Shown here piece by piece: positions 43,029 through 52,499 of a stretch of 64,000 bases of DNA. The stretch comes from Pannonibacter tanglangensis. Lineage in GTDB: Bacteria; Pseudomonadota; Alphaproteobacteria; Rhizobiales; Stappiaceae. Where the stretch lies: NCBI RefSeq assembly GCF_009915685.1, contig NZ_JAABLP010000002.1; one strand, written 5' to 3'. A model generated the notes under the pieces. It saw only the letters and a program-made list of their open reading frames with translations, had not been told where the DNA came from and searched no databases. Each line of letters opens with the position of its first letter. The stretch's first letter is position 1. Both the position numbers and the translations under genes were made by a program.

Positions 43029-44246
43029 ATGCCTTGGAGCAACCAGAGTGGTGGGGGCGGCGGCTGGAAGGGCGGCGGCAATGCCGGCGGTCCCTGGGGC
43101 GGCGGCAGTGGCGGCGGTGGCGGCGGTAACGGCGGCCCCTGGGGCAATGGCCCGAACCGCGGTGGCGGCAACACGCCGCCGGATCTGGAGGAACTGCTCA
43201 AGCGCACCCAGGACCGGATGAAGACCGTCCTGCCGGGCGGTGGCGGCAATCTCGGGGCCAAGGGCATCGCCCTTGCCGGCGTGGTGCTGGCTGGCGTGTG
43301 GCTGGCGACCGGTCTTTATTCCGTGGCGCCCGATCAGGTCGGTGTCGAGCTGGTGCTCGGCGAAGTGACCGACCAGACCCAGCCGGGCCTGAACTACAAC
43401 TGGCCTTATCCTGTCGGCCAGGTGTTCACGCCGGCGGTGCTCCAGGTCCGCGAAATGACCGTCGGCATGGAGGAAACCGTCATGGGCGGCACCGTGCGGT
43501 CGCGCGACGTGCCGGAGGAAAGCCTCATGCTGACCGGCGACGAGAACATCGTCGACGCGGACTTCAAGGTGCAGTGGCGCATCCGCAACACGCGTGACGG
43601 CGTCGCCGACTACCTGTTCAACATCCAGAATCCGGAAGGGACCGTCCGGGCGGTTGCCGAGAGCGCGATGCGCGAAGTCGTCGGCGGCTCCAACATCGAC
43701 GCCATCCTGACCGAGAACCGTGCGCCGATCCAGATCGCCGTGCAGGAGCTGATGCAGAAGACGCTGAACGACTATCGCGCCGGCATCGACATCATCAACG
43801 TGCAGATGCAGAAGGTCGATCCGCCGCAGCAGGTCATCGACGCGTTCCGCGACGTGCAGGCCGCGCGGGCCGACCAGGAGCGCATCCAGAACGAGGCCCA
43901 GACCTACGCCAACAGGATCGTGCCGGAAGCCCGCGGTGAGGCCGCGCGCGTCATGGAAGCGGCCACCGCCTACCGTGACCAGACCATCGCCGAGGCGACC
44001 GGTCAGGCGCAGCGTTTCTCCAAGATCTATGACGAGTACCGCAAGGCGCCGGACGTCACGCGCGAGCGTCTCTACCTCGAGACGCTGGAACGGGTGCTGA
44101 GCGCCAACTCGAAGATCATCATCGACCAGAAGCAGAACTCGGAAGGCGTCGTGCCTTTCCTGCCGCTGAATGAAATGTTGAACCGCACTCCGGCCCAGGC
44201 CCAGCCGGGCACTCCGGCGGTCCGCAACGGTGCAGGTGGACAGTGA
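43029..44246 (+). CDS. hflK: HflK, SPFH-domain modulator of FtsH protease
   Basis: HflK forms a large membrane complex with HflC that surrounds and regulates FtsH. The 405-residue protein has a very glycine-rich cytoplasmic N-terminus (first 50 residues). A membrane segment (GIALAGVVLAGVWLATGLYSV) and the periplasmic SPFH/band-7 domain start with APDQVGVELVLGEVTDQTQPG-like sequence. Coiled-coil follows, with AQTYANRIVPEARGEAARVMEAA. Length is normal. The stop overlaps hflC. Confidence 0.95.
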   Translation: MPWSNQSGGGGGWKGGGNAGGPWGGGSGGGGGGNGGPWGNGPNRGGGNTPPDLEELLKRTQDRMKTVLPGGGGNLGAKGIALAGVVLAGVWLATGLYSVAPDQVGVELVLGEVTDQTQPGLNYNWPYPVGQVFTPAVLQVREMTVGMEETVMGGTVRSRDVPEESLMLTGDENIVDADFKVQWRIRNTRDGVADYLFNIQNPEGTVRAVAESAMREVVGGSNIDAILTENRAPIQIAVQELMQKTLNDYRAGIDIINVQMQKVDPPQQVIDAFRDVQAARADQERIQNEAQTYANRIVPEARGEAARVMEAATAYRDQTIAEATGQAQRFSKIYDEYRKAPDVTRERLYLETLERVLSANSKIIIDQKQNSEGVVPFLPLNEMLNRTPAQAQPGTPAVRNGAGGQ

Positions 44247-45142
44247 TGAAGAACGGTCTCTTTGGTCTCCTCGGCGTCGTGGTCGCTCTGGCCGCCGTCG
44301 TCGTCTACCTGGCGGTCTACATCGTCAGCCCCACCCAGCAGGCCCTGGTCCTGCAGTTCGGCAAGGTGATCTCGGCCACGCAGCAGCCGGGCCTGCACTT
44401 CAAGCTGCCGCTGGTGCAGAACGTCATCTACATCGACAAGCGGATCCTCGACCTGAACATGCCGCCGCTGGAAGCCATCGCCTCGGACAAGAAGCGTCTG
44501 ATGGTCGATGCCTTTGCCCGCTACCGCATCTCCGATCCGGTGCTGTTCTTCCAGCGCGTCAACAACGTCAACGCGGCCAACCAGCGCCTGTCGACGCTGC
44601 TGCAGTCGTCGCTGCGGTCGGAACTCGGCAAGGCGACCTTCACCGCGGTGGTGCGTGACAACCGCACCGGCATCATGGAAAGCATCCGCCGGGATGTCAG
44701 CGCCAGCGCGGCCGAACTCGGCCTCGAGGTGGTTGACGTGAAGATCCGCCGCGCGGATCTGCCGGAAGCCAACAGCCAGGCGGTGTTCCAGCGCATGCAG
44801 ACCGAACGTCAGCGCGAGGCAACCGAAATCCGCGCCCAGGGTGAGGAACAGGCCCGCCGTATCCGCTCGCGTGCGGATCGCGATGCCACGGTCCTGATCG
44901 CAGAGGCCCGCCGTGACGCGGAAATCATCCGCGGTGACGGCGATGCCGAGCGCAACCGCATCTTCGCGGAAGCCTTCAGCGTCGATCCGGACTTCTTCGC
45001 CTTCTACCGCTCGATGCAGGCGTATGAAGCGGGTCTGCGGTCCGGCGAGACCAGCCTGGTGCTGTCGCCCGACTCCAGCTTCTTCCGCTACTTCAACGAT
45101 CCGGCAGGCGCGGGTCGTCCGGCAGCTGCCGCTGCTCAATGA
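44246..45142 (+). CDS. hflC: HflC, SPFH-domain partner of HflK
   Basis: HflC is the smaller subunit of the HflKC complex. The ATG at 44246 shares its A with the hflK stop and gives 298 residues; a GTG at 44243 would add one. An N-terminal membrane anchor (LLGVVVALAAVVVYLAVYIV) is followed by the SPFH domain (SPTQQALVLQFGKVI and YIDKRILDLNMPP) and the coiled-coil stretch MQTERQREATEIRAQGEEQA. It overlaps the DUF2065 gene as ATGA. Confidence 0.95.
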   Translation: MKNGLFGLLGVVVALAAVVVYLAVYIVSPTQQALVLQFGKVISATQQPGLHFKLPLVQNVIYIDKRILDLNMPPLEAIASDKKRLMVDAFARYRISDPVLFFQRVNNVNAANQRLSTLLQSSLRSELGKATFTAVVRDNRTGIMESIRRDVSASAAELGLEVVDVKIRRADLPEANSQAVFQRMQTERQREATEIRAQGEEQARRIRSRADRDATVLIAEARRDAEIIRGDGDAERNRIFAEAFSVDPDFFAFYRSMQAYEAGLRSGETSLVLSPDSSFFRYFNDPAGAGRPAAAAAQ

Positions 45143-45324
45143 CCGACCTGCTGGTCGCACTCGGACTGGCGCTGGCGCTGGAGGGAACCCTCTACGCGCT
45201 GGCGCCAGACGCCATGAAGACCATGATGCGGCGGGTGCTCGACCTGCCCGAACAGACCCTCCGGGCCACCGGCCTCGCTGCGCTGTGCGCGGGCGTCTTT
45301 CTCGTGTGGATGATCCGGGGCTGA
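45139..45324 (+). CDS. DUF2065 small membrane protein (YjeT-like)
   Basis: This 61-residue protein has two hydrophobic segments, LLVALGLALALEGTLYALAP at the N-terminus and ATGLAALCAGVFLVWMI at the C-terminus. LPEQTLRATGL between them is typical of DUF2065. It starts within the hflC stop and precedes degP by 111 bases. Position in hflKC operons is conserved in many Proteobacteria, but the function is unknown. Confidence 0.9.
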   Translation: MTDLLVALGLALALEGTLYALAPDAMKTMMRRVLDLPEQTLRATGLAALCAGVFLVWMIRG

Positions 45325-45435
45325 TCCCCTTCACGGCAAGTTTGGTGCCGAACTGCCGCCATCATGTCGTATAACCTTGGCCGGGACCGGCGCCATTCGG
45401 GCCGCCGCATTCCGTCGGAATGGAGGACGAGGCCA

Positions 45436-46950
45436 ATGGCCCTCATGTTCGCTAGCAAACACATTGCCCGGGGAGCCGGCGCCGCCCTGGCTGCCGTCGT
45501 TGCCCTGTCGCTGACCGGTTCGCCGGCCGCCCTCGCACAGACACCGTCACCGGTGCAGGGACCGGCCTCGGTCGCCGATCTGGCCGAGAAGCTGGCCGAT
45601 GCCGTGGTCAACATCTCCACCTCGCAGACCGTGAAGGCGCAGCGCAGCATCCCGCTGCCGCAGGTGCCGGAAGGCTCGCCTTTCCAGGAGTTCTTCGAGG
45701 AGTTCTTCAACCGCCAGCAGCAGGGCGAGGGCGGCGAGGACGGCGACGGCCAGCCGCGCCGCGTCCAGTCGCTGGGCTCCGGCTTCGTCATCGACGGCAA
45801 GGAAGGCATCATCATCACGAACAACCACGTGATCGAGGGGGCCGACGAAATCACCGCCAACTTCAATGACGGCACCAAGCTGAAGGCCGAGCTGATCGGC
45901 AAGGACGAGAAGACCGATCTCGCGGTGCTGAAGGTGACGCCGGAGAAGGAGCTGACGTCCGTGTCCTTCGGCGACAGCGACAAGATCCGTGTCGGTGACT
46001 GGGTGATGGCGATCGGCAACCCGTTCGGCCTCGGTGGCACCGTGACGGTCGGCATCGTGTCGGCCCGCAACCGCGACATCAACTCCGGTCCCTACGACAA
46101 CTTCATCCAGACCGACGCCTCGATCAACCGCGGCAACTCGGGTGGTCCGCTGTTCGACATGAACGGCAACGTCATCGGCATCAACACCGCGATCATCTCG
46201 CCGTCCGGCGGCTCGATCGGCATCGGCTTCGCCATTCCGGCCAAGACGGCAACCTCCGTCATCGCGCAGCTGCGCGAGTTCGGCGAGACCCGGCGCGGCT
46301 GGCTCGGCGTGCGTATCCAGGAAGTGACCGACGAGATCGCCGAGAGCCTCGGCATGGACAAGGCCATCGGCGCGCTGGTGGCAGGGGTCACGGAAGATGG
46401 CCCGGCGGCCAAGGCCGAGATCCTGCCCGGCGACGTCATCGTCGAGTTCGACGGCAAGGAAGTTCCCAGCATGCGCGACCTGCCGCGCATGGTGGCCGAC
46501 ACCGAGATCGGCAAGGCTGTCGACGTCACCGTCCTGCGCAAGGGCGAGCGCGTGAAGCTGCAGGTGACCCTGGGCCGGCTCGAGGAAGCGGAAGCCAGCG
46601 AAGGCGAGGGCACGGAAACCCCGGCCAAGCCGGCGCCGGAAGCTGTCAGCGAGGTCCTCGGCATGAAGCTCGCCACGCTCGACGACGCGCTGCGGCAGAA
46701 GTTCCAGATCGACGCCGGCGTGGAAGGCGTTGCGGTGACGGAAGTGACCGCCGGCAGCGCCGCGGAGGAAAAGCGCGTCCAGGCAGGCGACACGATCAAG
46801 GAAGTGGCGCAGGAGCCGGTGAAGACGCCGCAAGACGTGATCGCCCAGATCGAGAAGCTGAAGAAGGACGGTCGCAAGTCTGCCCTGCTGCTGCTTGCCA
46901 ATCCGACCGGCGAGCTGCGGTTCGTGCCGGTGCGGATCGAAGACCAGTAA
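45436..46950 (+). CDS. degP: DegP/HtrA-family periplasmic serine protease (Do)
   Basis: This periplasmic protease and chaperone of 504 residues degrades misfolded envelope proteins. The ATG at 45436 follows GGAGG (45422-45426) and gives a signal peptide ending ALAQ. The triad is visible: His131 in TNNHVIEGAD, Asp161 in KTDLAVLKV and Ser235 in NRGNSGGPLF. Two PDZ domains follow (RRGWLGVRIQEVTDEIAESLG and LGMKLATLDDALRQKF begin them). An upstream ATG at 45364 is possible but would disturb the signal peptide. Linkage with hflKC suggests a membrane quality-control group. Confidence 0.95.
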   Translation: MALMFASKHIARGAGAALAAVVALSLTGSPAALAQTPSPVQGPASVADLAEKLADAVVNISTSQTVKAQRSIPLPQVPEGSPFQEFFEEFFNRQQQGEGGEDGDGQPRRVQSLGSGFVIDGKEGIIITNNHVIEGADEITANFNDGTKLKAELIGKDEKTDLAVLKVTPEKELTSVSFGDSDKIRVGDWVMAIGNPFGLGGTVTVGIVSARNRDINSGPYDNFIQTDASINRGNSGGPLFDMNGNVIGINTAIISPSGGSIGIGFAIPAKTATSVIAQLREFGETRRGWLGVRIQEVTDEIAESLGMDKAIGALVAGVTEDGPAAKAEILPGDVIVEFDGKEVPSMRDLPRMVADTEIGKAVDVTVLRKGERVKLQVTLGRLEEAEASEGEGTETPAKPAPEAVSEVLGMKLATLDDALRQKFQIDAGVEGVAVTEVTAGSAAEEKRVQAGDTIKEVAQEPVKTPQDVIAQIEKLKKDGRKSALLLLANPTGELRFVPVRIEDQ

Positions 46951-47425
46951 CCACCGCCCGGTTCGGCGGATTGGCTCTCCGGCAAGGGGGTGAAGCCTGG
47001 CTTCACCCCCTTGTGCGTTTCTGGGACCGTTTCTGGGCCTGTTTCCGGGTCAGTTTCCGGCTTCGTGGCGTTGACTGTTTCCACCGAGGGGACGCGCGCG
47101 GCGGCCGGAGCCTTCAGGACAGGGCCTGCCGCTGCCGTTCACCGGTGGCGATGCGCATGAGGGCTTGCGGGCCATACTGACGATGTCAGGCAAGACGAGA
47201 TCAAGGTCCGCTTTCTGAATGCTTTGATTTTCCTTTTGTTAAGGCTGACCGCAACAGGGTTAAGAAAGTACATCCGTAAAAATTCTCATGCTCCTTTACG
47301 GAAAGTAAGGCACCTTCACCTAAAACAGGGGAGAGGATGCGCCAGGTTCGCCTGCGCCCGCCCCATGCCGTATCCGACGGCTGGCGCTGGCGTGGCCGAC
47401 CGACGGCGGGGTGCGGGAGCATTGG
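46951..47425. other. Intergenic region between degP and the GGDEF-EAL gene
   Basis: This 475-base stretch holds no supported gene. It contains the hairpin after degP (46984-47012), several GTTTCTGGG/GTTTCCGGG echoes at about 47017-47060, an AT-rich patch with two GTTAAG boxes (47238-47264) and an inverted repeat CCGTAAA/TTTACGG (47274-47280, 47295-47301). The AT-rich patch is the likely promoter region of the next gene. Confidence 0.55.
46984..47012 (+). terminator. Hairpin after degP, probable terminator
   Basis: A 13-bp inverted repeat (AAGGGGGTGAAGC with GCTTCACCCCCTT) and a very short loop lie 33 bases after the degP stop. Only TTGTGCGTTT follows, so the U-tract is poor, but the stem is very stable. 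Confidence 0.65.
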
Positions 47426-50400
47426 ATGGAATTGCGCATGCCACAGCTGACCTTTCCGAAGGCCAAGCGCCTTCGGGTGGTAATGACCGGCATCGGCGGC
47501 TTTCTTGTGCTGCTGATCGGCATCGTCGGCTTTGTCAGCACCCAGCAGATCTTTTCCGTTGCGGCAGGCATCCGCCTCATCAACGAACGCACCGGTCCGC
47601 TTTACACGGATGCGCTCCGGGCGTCGGCTGCCATGCAGCAGATCAACTCGATTGCCCGCAACCTGATCGACGAGTGTTTCCATCGCACCGGCAGCGAGGT
47701 GGAGCGGGCGGCCTTTGCGTTGCGCAATGCCGACTTTTCCGACATCGAGGCCTTCCGCCGGCACGCCCAGCGGGTGCAGCTTGAAGAGCTTGGCCGCAGC
47801 CTGCAGATGGCCAAGGCAGAGCTGCAGGGCGTGCACCGGGAAATCCTCGCCGTTTGCGAGGACTATCAGGTGAACCGCGAGGCGCGCGTGGGCATCGAGC
47901 AGCGCATCGAGTTCAGCCTGACGCGGTTCGAGGTGTCGATCAACGCCCTGATGGAACAGAGCAGCCACACCATTGCCGGCGAGCTGGACACGGCCGAGCG
48001 TGCGTTTCGCAGCGTGACCGGCATGGAAAACGAGCTGGCGCGGCTGGGCACCATCCTGGTGGGCGACTGGCCGCTGCTGCGCGGAGCCTATGACCTCCGC
48101 CTGCAGGCCCGCAAGCTCCGCGACAGTCTTCTCGGTGATTCCTATCCCCAGAGCACTGCCGGCGTGACCCCGGTCGTGGAGGAGCAACTCGAGGCCCTGA
48201 CCGCCCTGCGCCGCGAGCTGCGCAACGTGTCACCCTGGCTGGAAAGCCGTGGCATGGGGGCCCGGGTGCGCCACATCCAGAGCATTCTTGGCGCCATTTC
48301 CACCGATCTGACCGATGTGCATGGCCTGCGGGAAAACCTGCTGCAGGGGGCGCAGATCGACACGCGCATGCAGTCGACGGCGCGTCAGCTGCGCCTCAGC
48401 GAGTATCGTCTGACCAAGATCCTGCAGAAGCTTGCGATCTGGGCCAAGCTCCAGAACCAGGCCTCGACGGAAGAGATCACCCGCAAGATCGACCACAGCG
48501 TTCCGGCCATTCTTGGCGCTGTCAGCTTCGCCGCGCTGGCCTGCATCGGGGCGGTGCTGGCCTTCAGCCTGCTGGTCACCCGGCCGATCGAGCACCTGAC
48601 GGCGCATGTGCGCCGGCTCCGGGCGGAAGGGCGCTCCGAGAGCGAGCTGCCCCAGTCGCTGCTGACCCGGCCGGACGAGATCGGATCGCTGGCCACATCC
48701 TTCGACGGGTTGATGCGGACCCTCGACCAGGCGCGTCTCGACCTGCTGGCGGCCTCACGCGTCGAGGTGCAGCAGCAGTTCGACCGCCTGACATCGGCTG
48801 TCGAGAGCATTCCGCAGGGCGTCCTGCTGACGGGGCCGGACGAGCGCATCATTCTGGCGAACGACAATTTCCGCGAGCTGTTTGGCCTGTCGGTCGCCGA
48901 TGTCCGGCCGGGCACGTCGCTGCAGCAGGTCATCGACCGCTGCCGCGAGAACGGCGCCGTGGTGCTGGCCGATGACACCGAGCGTGGCGCAGGCGTGACG
49001 CCGCATTTCTTCCTCAGCAGCCAGCGCATCGTCAGCATGAAGGGCGAGCGCACGATCGTCGTCACCACCGCGCTGACCCCCGAGGGCGGCACGGTGGCCG
49101 TGCATGAGGATGTGACCGAGCGCAAGCGGCAGGAAGAACGCATTGCCTATCTTGCCCATCACGACGCCTTGACCGGTCTGCCGAACCGGGTGCTGTTCCG
49201 CGACCAGATCGGCGAGGCGCTGGCCCACTGCCTTGCATCGGGCGACCCGTCGGCGCTGCTCTATCTCGACCTCGACCAGTTCAAGACGGTCAACGACACG
49301 CTGGGGCATCCGATCGGGGACCGGCTGCTCGTGGCCGTCGCCGAGCGGCTGCGTCAGGCCCTGGGCGAGCGCGACCATGTGGCCCGGCTGGGCGGAGACG
49401 AATTCGCCATCCTGCTGGCCGGCCGCACGGACGGGCACCGGGCAGCCGAGATCGCCGACCAGATCATCGCCGCCATCGGGCAGCCGTTCGACATTGGCGG
49501 CCAGTTCATCTTCATCGGCGTGTCGATCGGCATCGCGATCGCCCCTGCGGACGGCGAGGATGCGGACCTGCTGATGAAGCACGCCGACATGGCGCTCTAC
49601 CGGGCCAAGCAGGACGGGCGCAACATCCACCGCTTCTTCGAGCCGTCGATGGATTCGGCGATCAAGGCGCGGCGCGAGCTGGAAATCGACCTGCGCCAGG
49701 CGCTGGCCAACGACGAGTTCCGCCTGCATTTCCAGCCTCTGTTCAATCTGCAGGACGGCCAGATCGAAGGTTTCGAGGCGCTGCTGCGCTGGCCGCACCC
49801 CCGCCACGGCAACGTGTCGCCGGCCGAGTTCATCCCGGTGGCCGAGGAGACCGGTCTCATCAGCGCCATCGGCACCTGGGTGCTGCGCCATGCCTGCCAG
49901 GAGGCGGCCCGGTGGCCGAAGGACACGCGCGTGGCGGTCAACGTCTCGCCCGTGCAGTTCCGCACCCGCACGCTGGTGCTGGATGTGATTGCCGCGCTGG
50001 GCGCATCGGGGCTCAGCCCGAACCGCCTCGAGATCGAGATCACGGAGGGCGTGCTCCTGCACGACACAGACGCGACCCTGTCGATCCTCGCGGATCTGCA
50101 GCGGCTCGGCGTGCGCATCGCCATGGATGACTTCGGCACGGGCTATTCGTCGCTGAGCTACCTGCGCAAGTTCCGCTTCGACAAGGTGAAGATCGACCGG
50201 GCCTTCATCCAGGACATCCACAAGGGTCAGGACAAGCTGGCCGTGGTCCGGGCAGTGACCGGCCTGTGCACCAGCCTCGGCATTGCCACCACGGCGGAGG
50301 GGGTCGAGAGCGAGGAACAGCTCCTTGCGCTCAAGGCCGAGGGCTGCACCCAGGCGCAAGGCTTCTACACCGGCCGACCGATGCCGGCCGAACAGGCGCT

Positions 50401-50476
50401 GGCGCTCCTGCATCAGCAGGAGGTCATGGGGATGAGCGTGCAGTCCTTTGGCGCACCGTCGGCGGTTTCGGCCTGA
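47426..50476 (+). CDS. Membrane GGDEF-EAL protein (cyclic di-GMP synthesis/breakdown)
   Basis: This signalling protein of 1016 residues starts at the ATG at 47426, preceded by GGAG (47415-47418). Two membrane segments (near residues 20-42 and near 360-382) flank a helical periplasmic sensor region of about 310 residues. A HAMP linker, a PAS-like domain (ESIPQGVLLTGPDERIILAN), a GGDEF domain with intact RLGGDEFAILL, and an EAL domain with FEALLRW and DDFGTGYSSLSYL follow. Both catalytic signatures look intact, so net activity cannot be told. The likely role is switching between motile and surface-attached growth. Confidence 0.92.
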   Translation: MELRMPQLTFPKAKRLRVVMTGIGGFLVLLIGIVGFVSTQQIFSVAAGIRLINERTGPLYTDALRASAAMQQINSIARNLIDECFHRTGSEVERAAFALRNADFSDIEAFRRHAQRVQLEELGRSLQMAKAELQGVHREILAVCEDYQVNREARVGIEQRIEFSLTRFEVSINALMEQSSHTIAGELDTAERAFRSVTGMENELARLGTILVGDWPLLRGAYDLRLQARKLRDSLLGDSYPQSTAGVTPVVEEQLEALTALRRELRNVSPWLESRGMGARVRHIQSILGAISTDLTDVHGLRENLLQGAQIDTRMQSTARQLRLSEYRLTKILQKLAIWAKLQNQASTEEITRKIDHSVPAILGAVSFAALACIGAVLAFSLLVTRPIEHLTAHVRRLRAEGRSESELPQSLLTRPDEIGSLATSFDGLMRTLDQARLDLLAASRVEVQQQFDRLTSAVESIPQGVLLTGPDERIILANDNFRELFGLSVADVRPGTSLQQVIDRCRENGAVVLADDTERGAGVTPHFFLSSQRIVSMKGERTIVVTTALTPEGGTVAVHEDVTERKRQEERIAYLAHHDALTGLPNRVLFRDQIGEALAHCLASGDPSALLYLDLDQFKTVNDTLGHPIGDRLLVAVAERLRQALGERDHVARLGGDEFAILLAGRTDGHRAAEIADQIIAAIGQPFDIGGQFIFIGVSIGIAIAPADGEDADLLMKHADMALYRAKQDGRNIHRFFEPSMDSAIKARRELEIDLRQALANDEFRLHFQPLFNLQDGQIEGFEALLRWPHPRHGNVSPAEFIPVAEETGLISAIGTWVLRHACQEAARWPKDTRVAVNVSPVQFRTRTLVLDVIAALGASGLSPNRLEIEITEGVLLHDTDATLSILADLQRLGVRIAMDDFGTGYSSLSYLRKFRFDKVKIDRAFIQDIHKGQDKLAVVRAVTGLCTSLGIATTAEGVESEEQLLALKAEGCTQAQGFYTGRPMPAEQALALLHQQEVMGMSVQSFGAPSAVSA

Positions 50477-50520
50477 GACCTGACGGCCTCACCCTTGCGC
50501 GCCGGGCCGGCCCGCGGACG

Positions 50521-51411
50521 TCAGCTGCGGATGTCGGCCTGGCGATAGCCCTGGAAATAGAGCAGGGCGGTCAGGTCGCCGTGGTCGACGCGGGCGTCTG
50601 CCTCGGCTGCGACCTTCGGCTTGGCGCGATAGGCAACCCCGAGACCGGCCCGGGCGATCATCGCCAGGTCGTTGGCGCCATCGCCGACGGCCAGCGTGTC
50701 GTCAAAGGACAGGCCGCGATCGGCCACGAGCTGTTCCAGCCGCTCGCGCTTGGCCTCGCGCCCCAGGATCGGCTCGCGCACCAGGCCGGCAAGGCGGTCG
50801 CCTGAAACCTCCAGGATGTTCGCCCGGTTCTCGTCGAAGCCGATGCGCTCCGCCACGGGGCCGGTGAACAGGGTGAACCCGCCCGACACGAGGGCGCAGT
50901 AGGCGCCGTTGGCACGCATCGTCCCGACCAGTTCGCGCGCACCCGGCGTCAGGGTGATGCGGGTGTCGAGGACGCGGGCCACGGCGTCAAGCGGCAGATC
51001 CTTCAGGAGCGCCACCCGTTCGCGCAGGGCCGGCTCGAACTCCAGTTCGCCGCGCATGGCGCGCTCGGTGATCTCGGCCACATGCTCCTTCAGGCCGACT
51101 TCCGCCGCCAGCTCGTCGATGCACTCCTGACCGATCATGGTCGAATCCATGTCGGCGATGAGCAGGCGCTTGCGCCGACCGGCGCGCGGCTGCACATAGA
51201 CATCCACCGGGCGATCGGCGACAAGGCTGCGCAGCAGGCTGTCGGCCTCGGCAGCTGCCAGCCCGTCGCCGAGGGCGATGTCGACGGCAATTCCGGTGGC
51301 CAGGGTCTCGACCGGTGCGGCGCTGCGGACCAGCCCGGCGGCCCGGGTGGCCAGATCGGCATCCAGGGCAGGATCGGCCGGATTGGAAACGAGCGTGGCA
51401 ACCAGGGACAT
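50521..51411 (-). CDS. serB: SerB, phosphoserine phosphatase
   Basis: This HAD-family phosphatase carries out the last step of serine synthesis. The ATG at 51411 gives 296 residues. The N-terminal 80 residues form an ACT-like regulatory region. The catalytic domain opens with IADMDSTMIGQECIDELA, in which the first Asp is the nucleophile. VSGGFTLFTGPVAERIGFD and VGDGANDLAMIARAGLG follow. The frame is open upstream, but that part lies over miaA and is a shadow. serB and miaA diverge, with only 18 bases between their start codons. Confidence 0.95.
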   Translation of the reverse strand: MSLVATLVSNPADPALDADLATRAAGLVRSAAPVETLATGIAVDIALGDGLAAAEADSLLRSLVADRPVDVYVQPRAGRRKRLLIADMDSTMIGQECIDELAAEVGLKEHVAEITERAMRGELEFEPALRERVALLKDLPLDAVARVLDTRITLTPGARELVGTMRANGAYCALVSGGFTLFTGPVAERIGFDENRANILEVSGDRLAGLVREPILGREAKRERLEQLVADRGLSFDDTLAVGDGANDLAMIARAGLGVAYRAKPKVAAEADARVDHGDLTALLYFQGYRQADIRS

Positions 51412-51429
51412 GGACGGACCTTTCGGCAG
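51412..51429. promoter_or_regulatory. Very short divergent gap between serB and miaA
   Basis: Only 18 bases separate the two start codons. Both promoters must therefore overlap or lie inside the opposite gene, unless one message is leaderless. No clear promoter boxes are visible within this gap. Confidence 0.5.
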
Positions 51430-52368
51430 ATGAGCAATGCGGATGCAACAGGCGCGATCCTGATAGCCGGGCCAACCGCCAGCGGCAAGTCCGCGCTTGC
51501 CGTGGCCCTGGCCGAGCGGCTGGGGGGGCTCGTCATCAACGCCGATTCGATGCAGCTCTACCGCGAGCTGAGGCTCGTCTCCGCCCGTCCGGGGCCGGAG
51601 GACGAGGCGCGCGCGCCGCACCGGCTCTATGGCGTGCTGCCGGCTGCCGAGGCCTTCTCCACCGGGGCCTGGCTCGGGCTCGTCGCCGCTGCCCTCGATG
51701 CGGCGCGGGCGTCCGGACTGCGACCGATCCTCGTCGGGGGAACAGGCCTCTATTTCCGCGCCCTGACGGAGGGGTTTGCGGAGGTGCCCGCGATCCCGGC
51801 CGACATCCGCACCCGCTGCCGCAGTCTGGCCGAGGACCAGGGCCTTGAGGCTGTCCGCAGCGCTCTCGCCCCGCTTGACCCGGACGCGGCCGGCCGGCTG
51901 CAGGACCTGCAACGCCTGACGCGCGCGCTGGAGGTGGTCCTGGCCACGGGCCGCACGCTTGCTGCCTGGCAGGCGGAACGGCCGGGGGCCCCGCTGCTGC
52001 CGCAAGATCGCGTGCGGACGGTCGTGCTCGCGCCGCCGCGTGCCTGGCTGCATGCGCGCATCGCCCGGCGGGCGGGGCTGATGCTCTCAGAGGAGGGGAT
52101 CGCCGAGGTGCGCGACCTGCTGGCGCTCGGGTTGCCGGCGACGCTGCCGGCGATGCGGGCAATCGGCGTCAAGGAAATCGGCGGACTGCTGGCGGGAGCA
52201 ATCGACCGGGCAGAGGTCGAGCGGCAGCTTGTGGTTGCAACGCGCCAGTACGCGAAGCGGCAGGAGACGTTCTTCCGCGGCCAGCTGGCGGCCTGGCCGC
52301 GGCTCGATCCGTCGGGTGTTTCGGAAAATGCGCTTCTGGATCAAGTCCTTGCGGGGCCTCGCGGCTAA
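51430..52368 (+). CDS. miaA: MiaA, tRNA dimethylallyltransferase
   Basis: This enzyme adds a dimethylallyl group to A37 of tRNAs reading codons that begin with U. The ATG at 51430 gives 312 residues starting MSNADATGAILIAGPTASGKSA, with the P-loop GPTASGKS near residue 14. NADSMQLYRELRLVSARP (substrate motif with the catalytic Asp), LVGGTGLYFRALTEG and the C-terminal RQYAKRQETFFRGQ (short of the usual zinc-finger-free end) are present. Length is normal. It is divergent from serB. Confidence 0.95.
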   Translation: MSNADATGAILIAGPTASGKSALAVALAERLGGLVINADSMQLYRELRLVSARPGPEDEARAPHRLYGVLPAAEAFSTGAWLGLVAAALDAARASGLRPILVGGTGLYFRALTEGFAEVPAIPADIRTRCRSLAEDQGLEAVRSALAPLDPDAAGRLQDLQRLTRALEVVLATGRTLAAWQAERPGAPLLPQDRVRTVVLAPPRAWLHARIARRAGLMLSEEGIAEVRDLLALGLPATLPAMRAIGVKEIGGLLAGAIDRAEVERQLVVATRQYAKRQETFFRGQLAAWPRLDPSGVSENALLDQVLAGPRG

Positions 52369-52499
52369 CGCGATCCGCTCGCCTGCCTGTCGATTCCCTG
52401 TTTTGGTCCCCTCGTCGCCCTTGTATCCGCACAATTTCTGGCTATCTCCCTCGCGGCGTCACAGCCAGTCACTCACCGTGCAAGACAGGAGACAAGGGC

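Noticed and set aside
47238..47264. CtrA site before the GGDEF-EAL gene
   Set aside because: Two GTTAAG boxes are present, but the spacing is 17 bases rather than 7.
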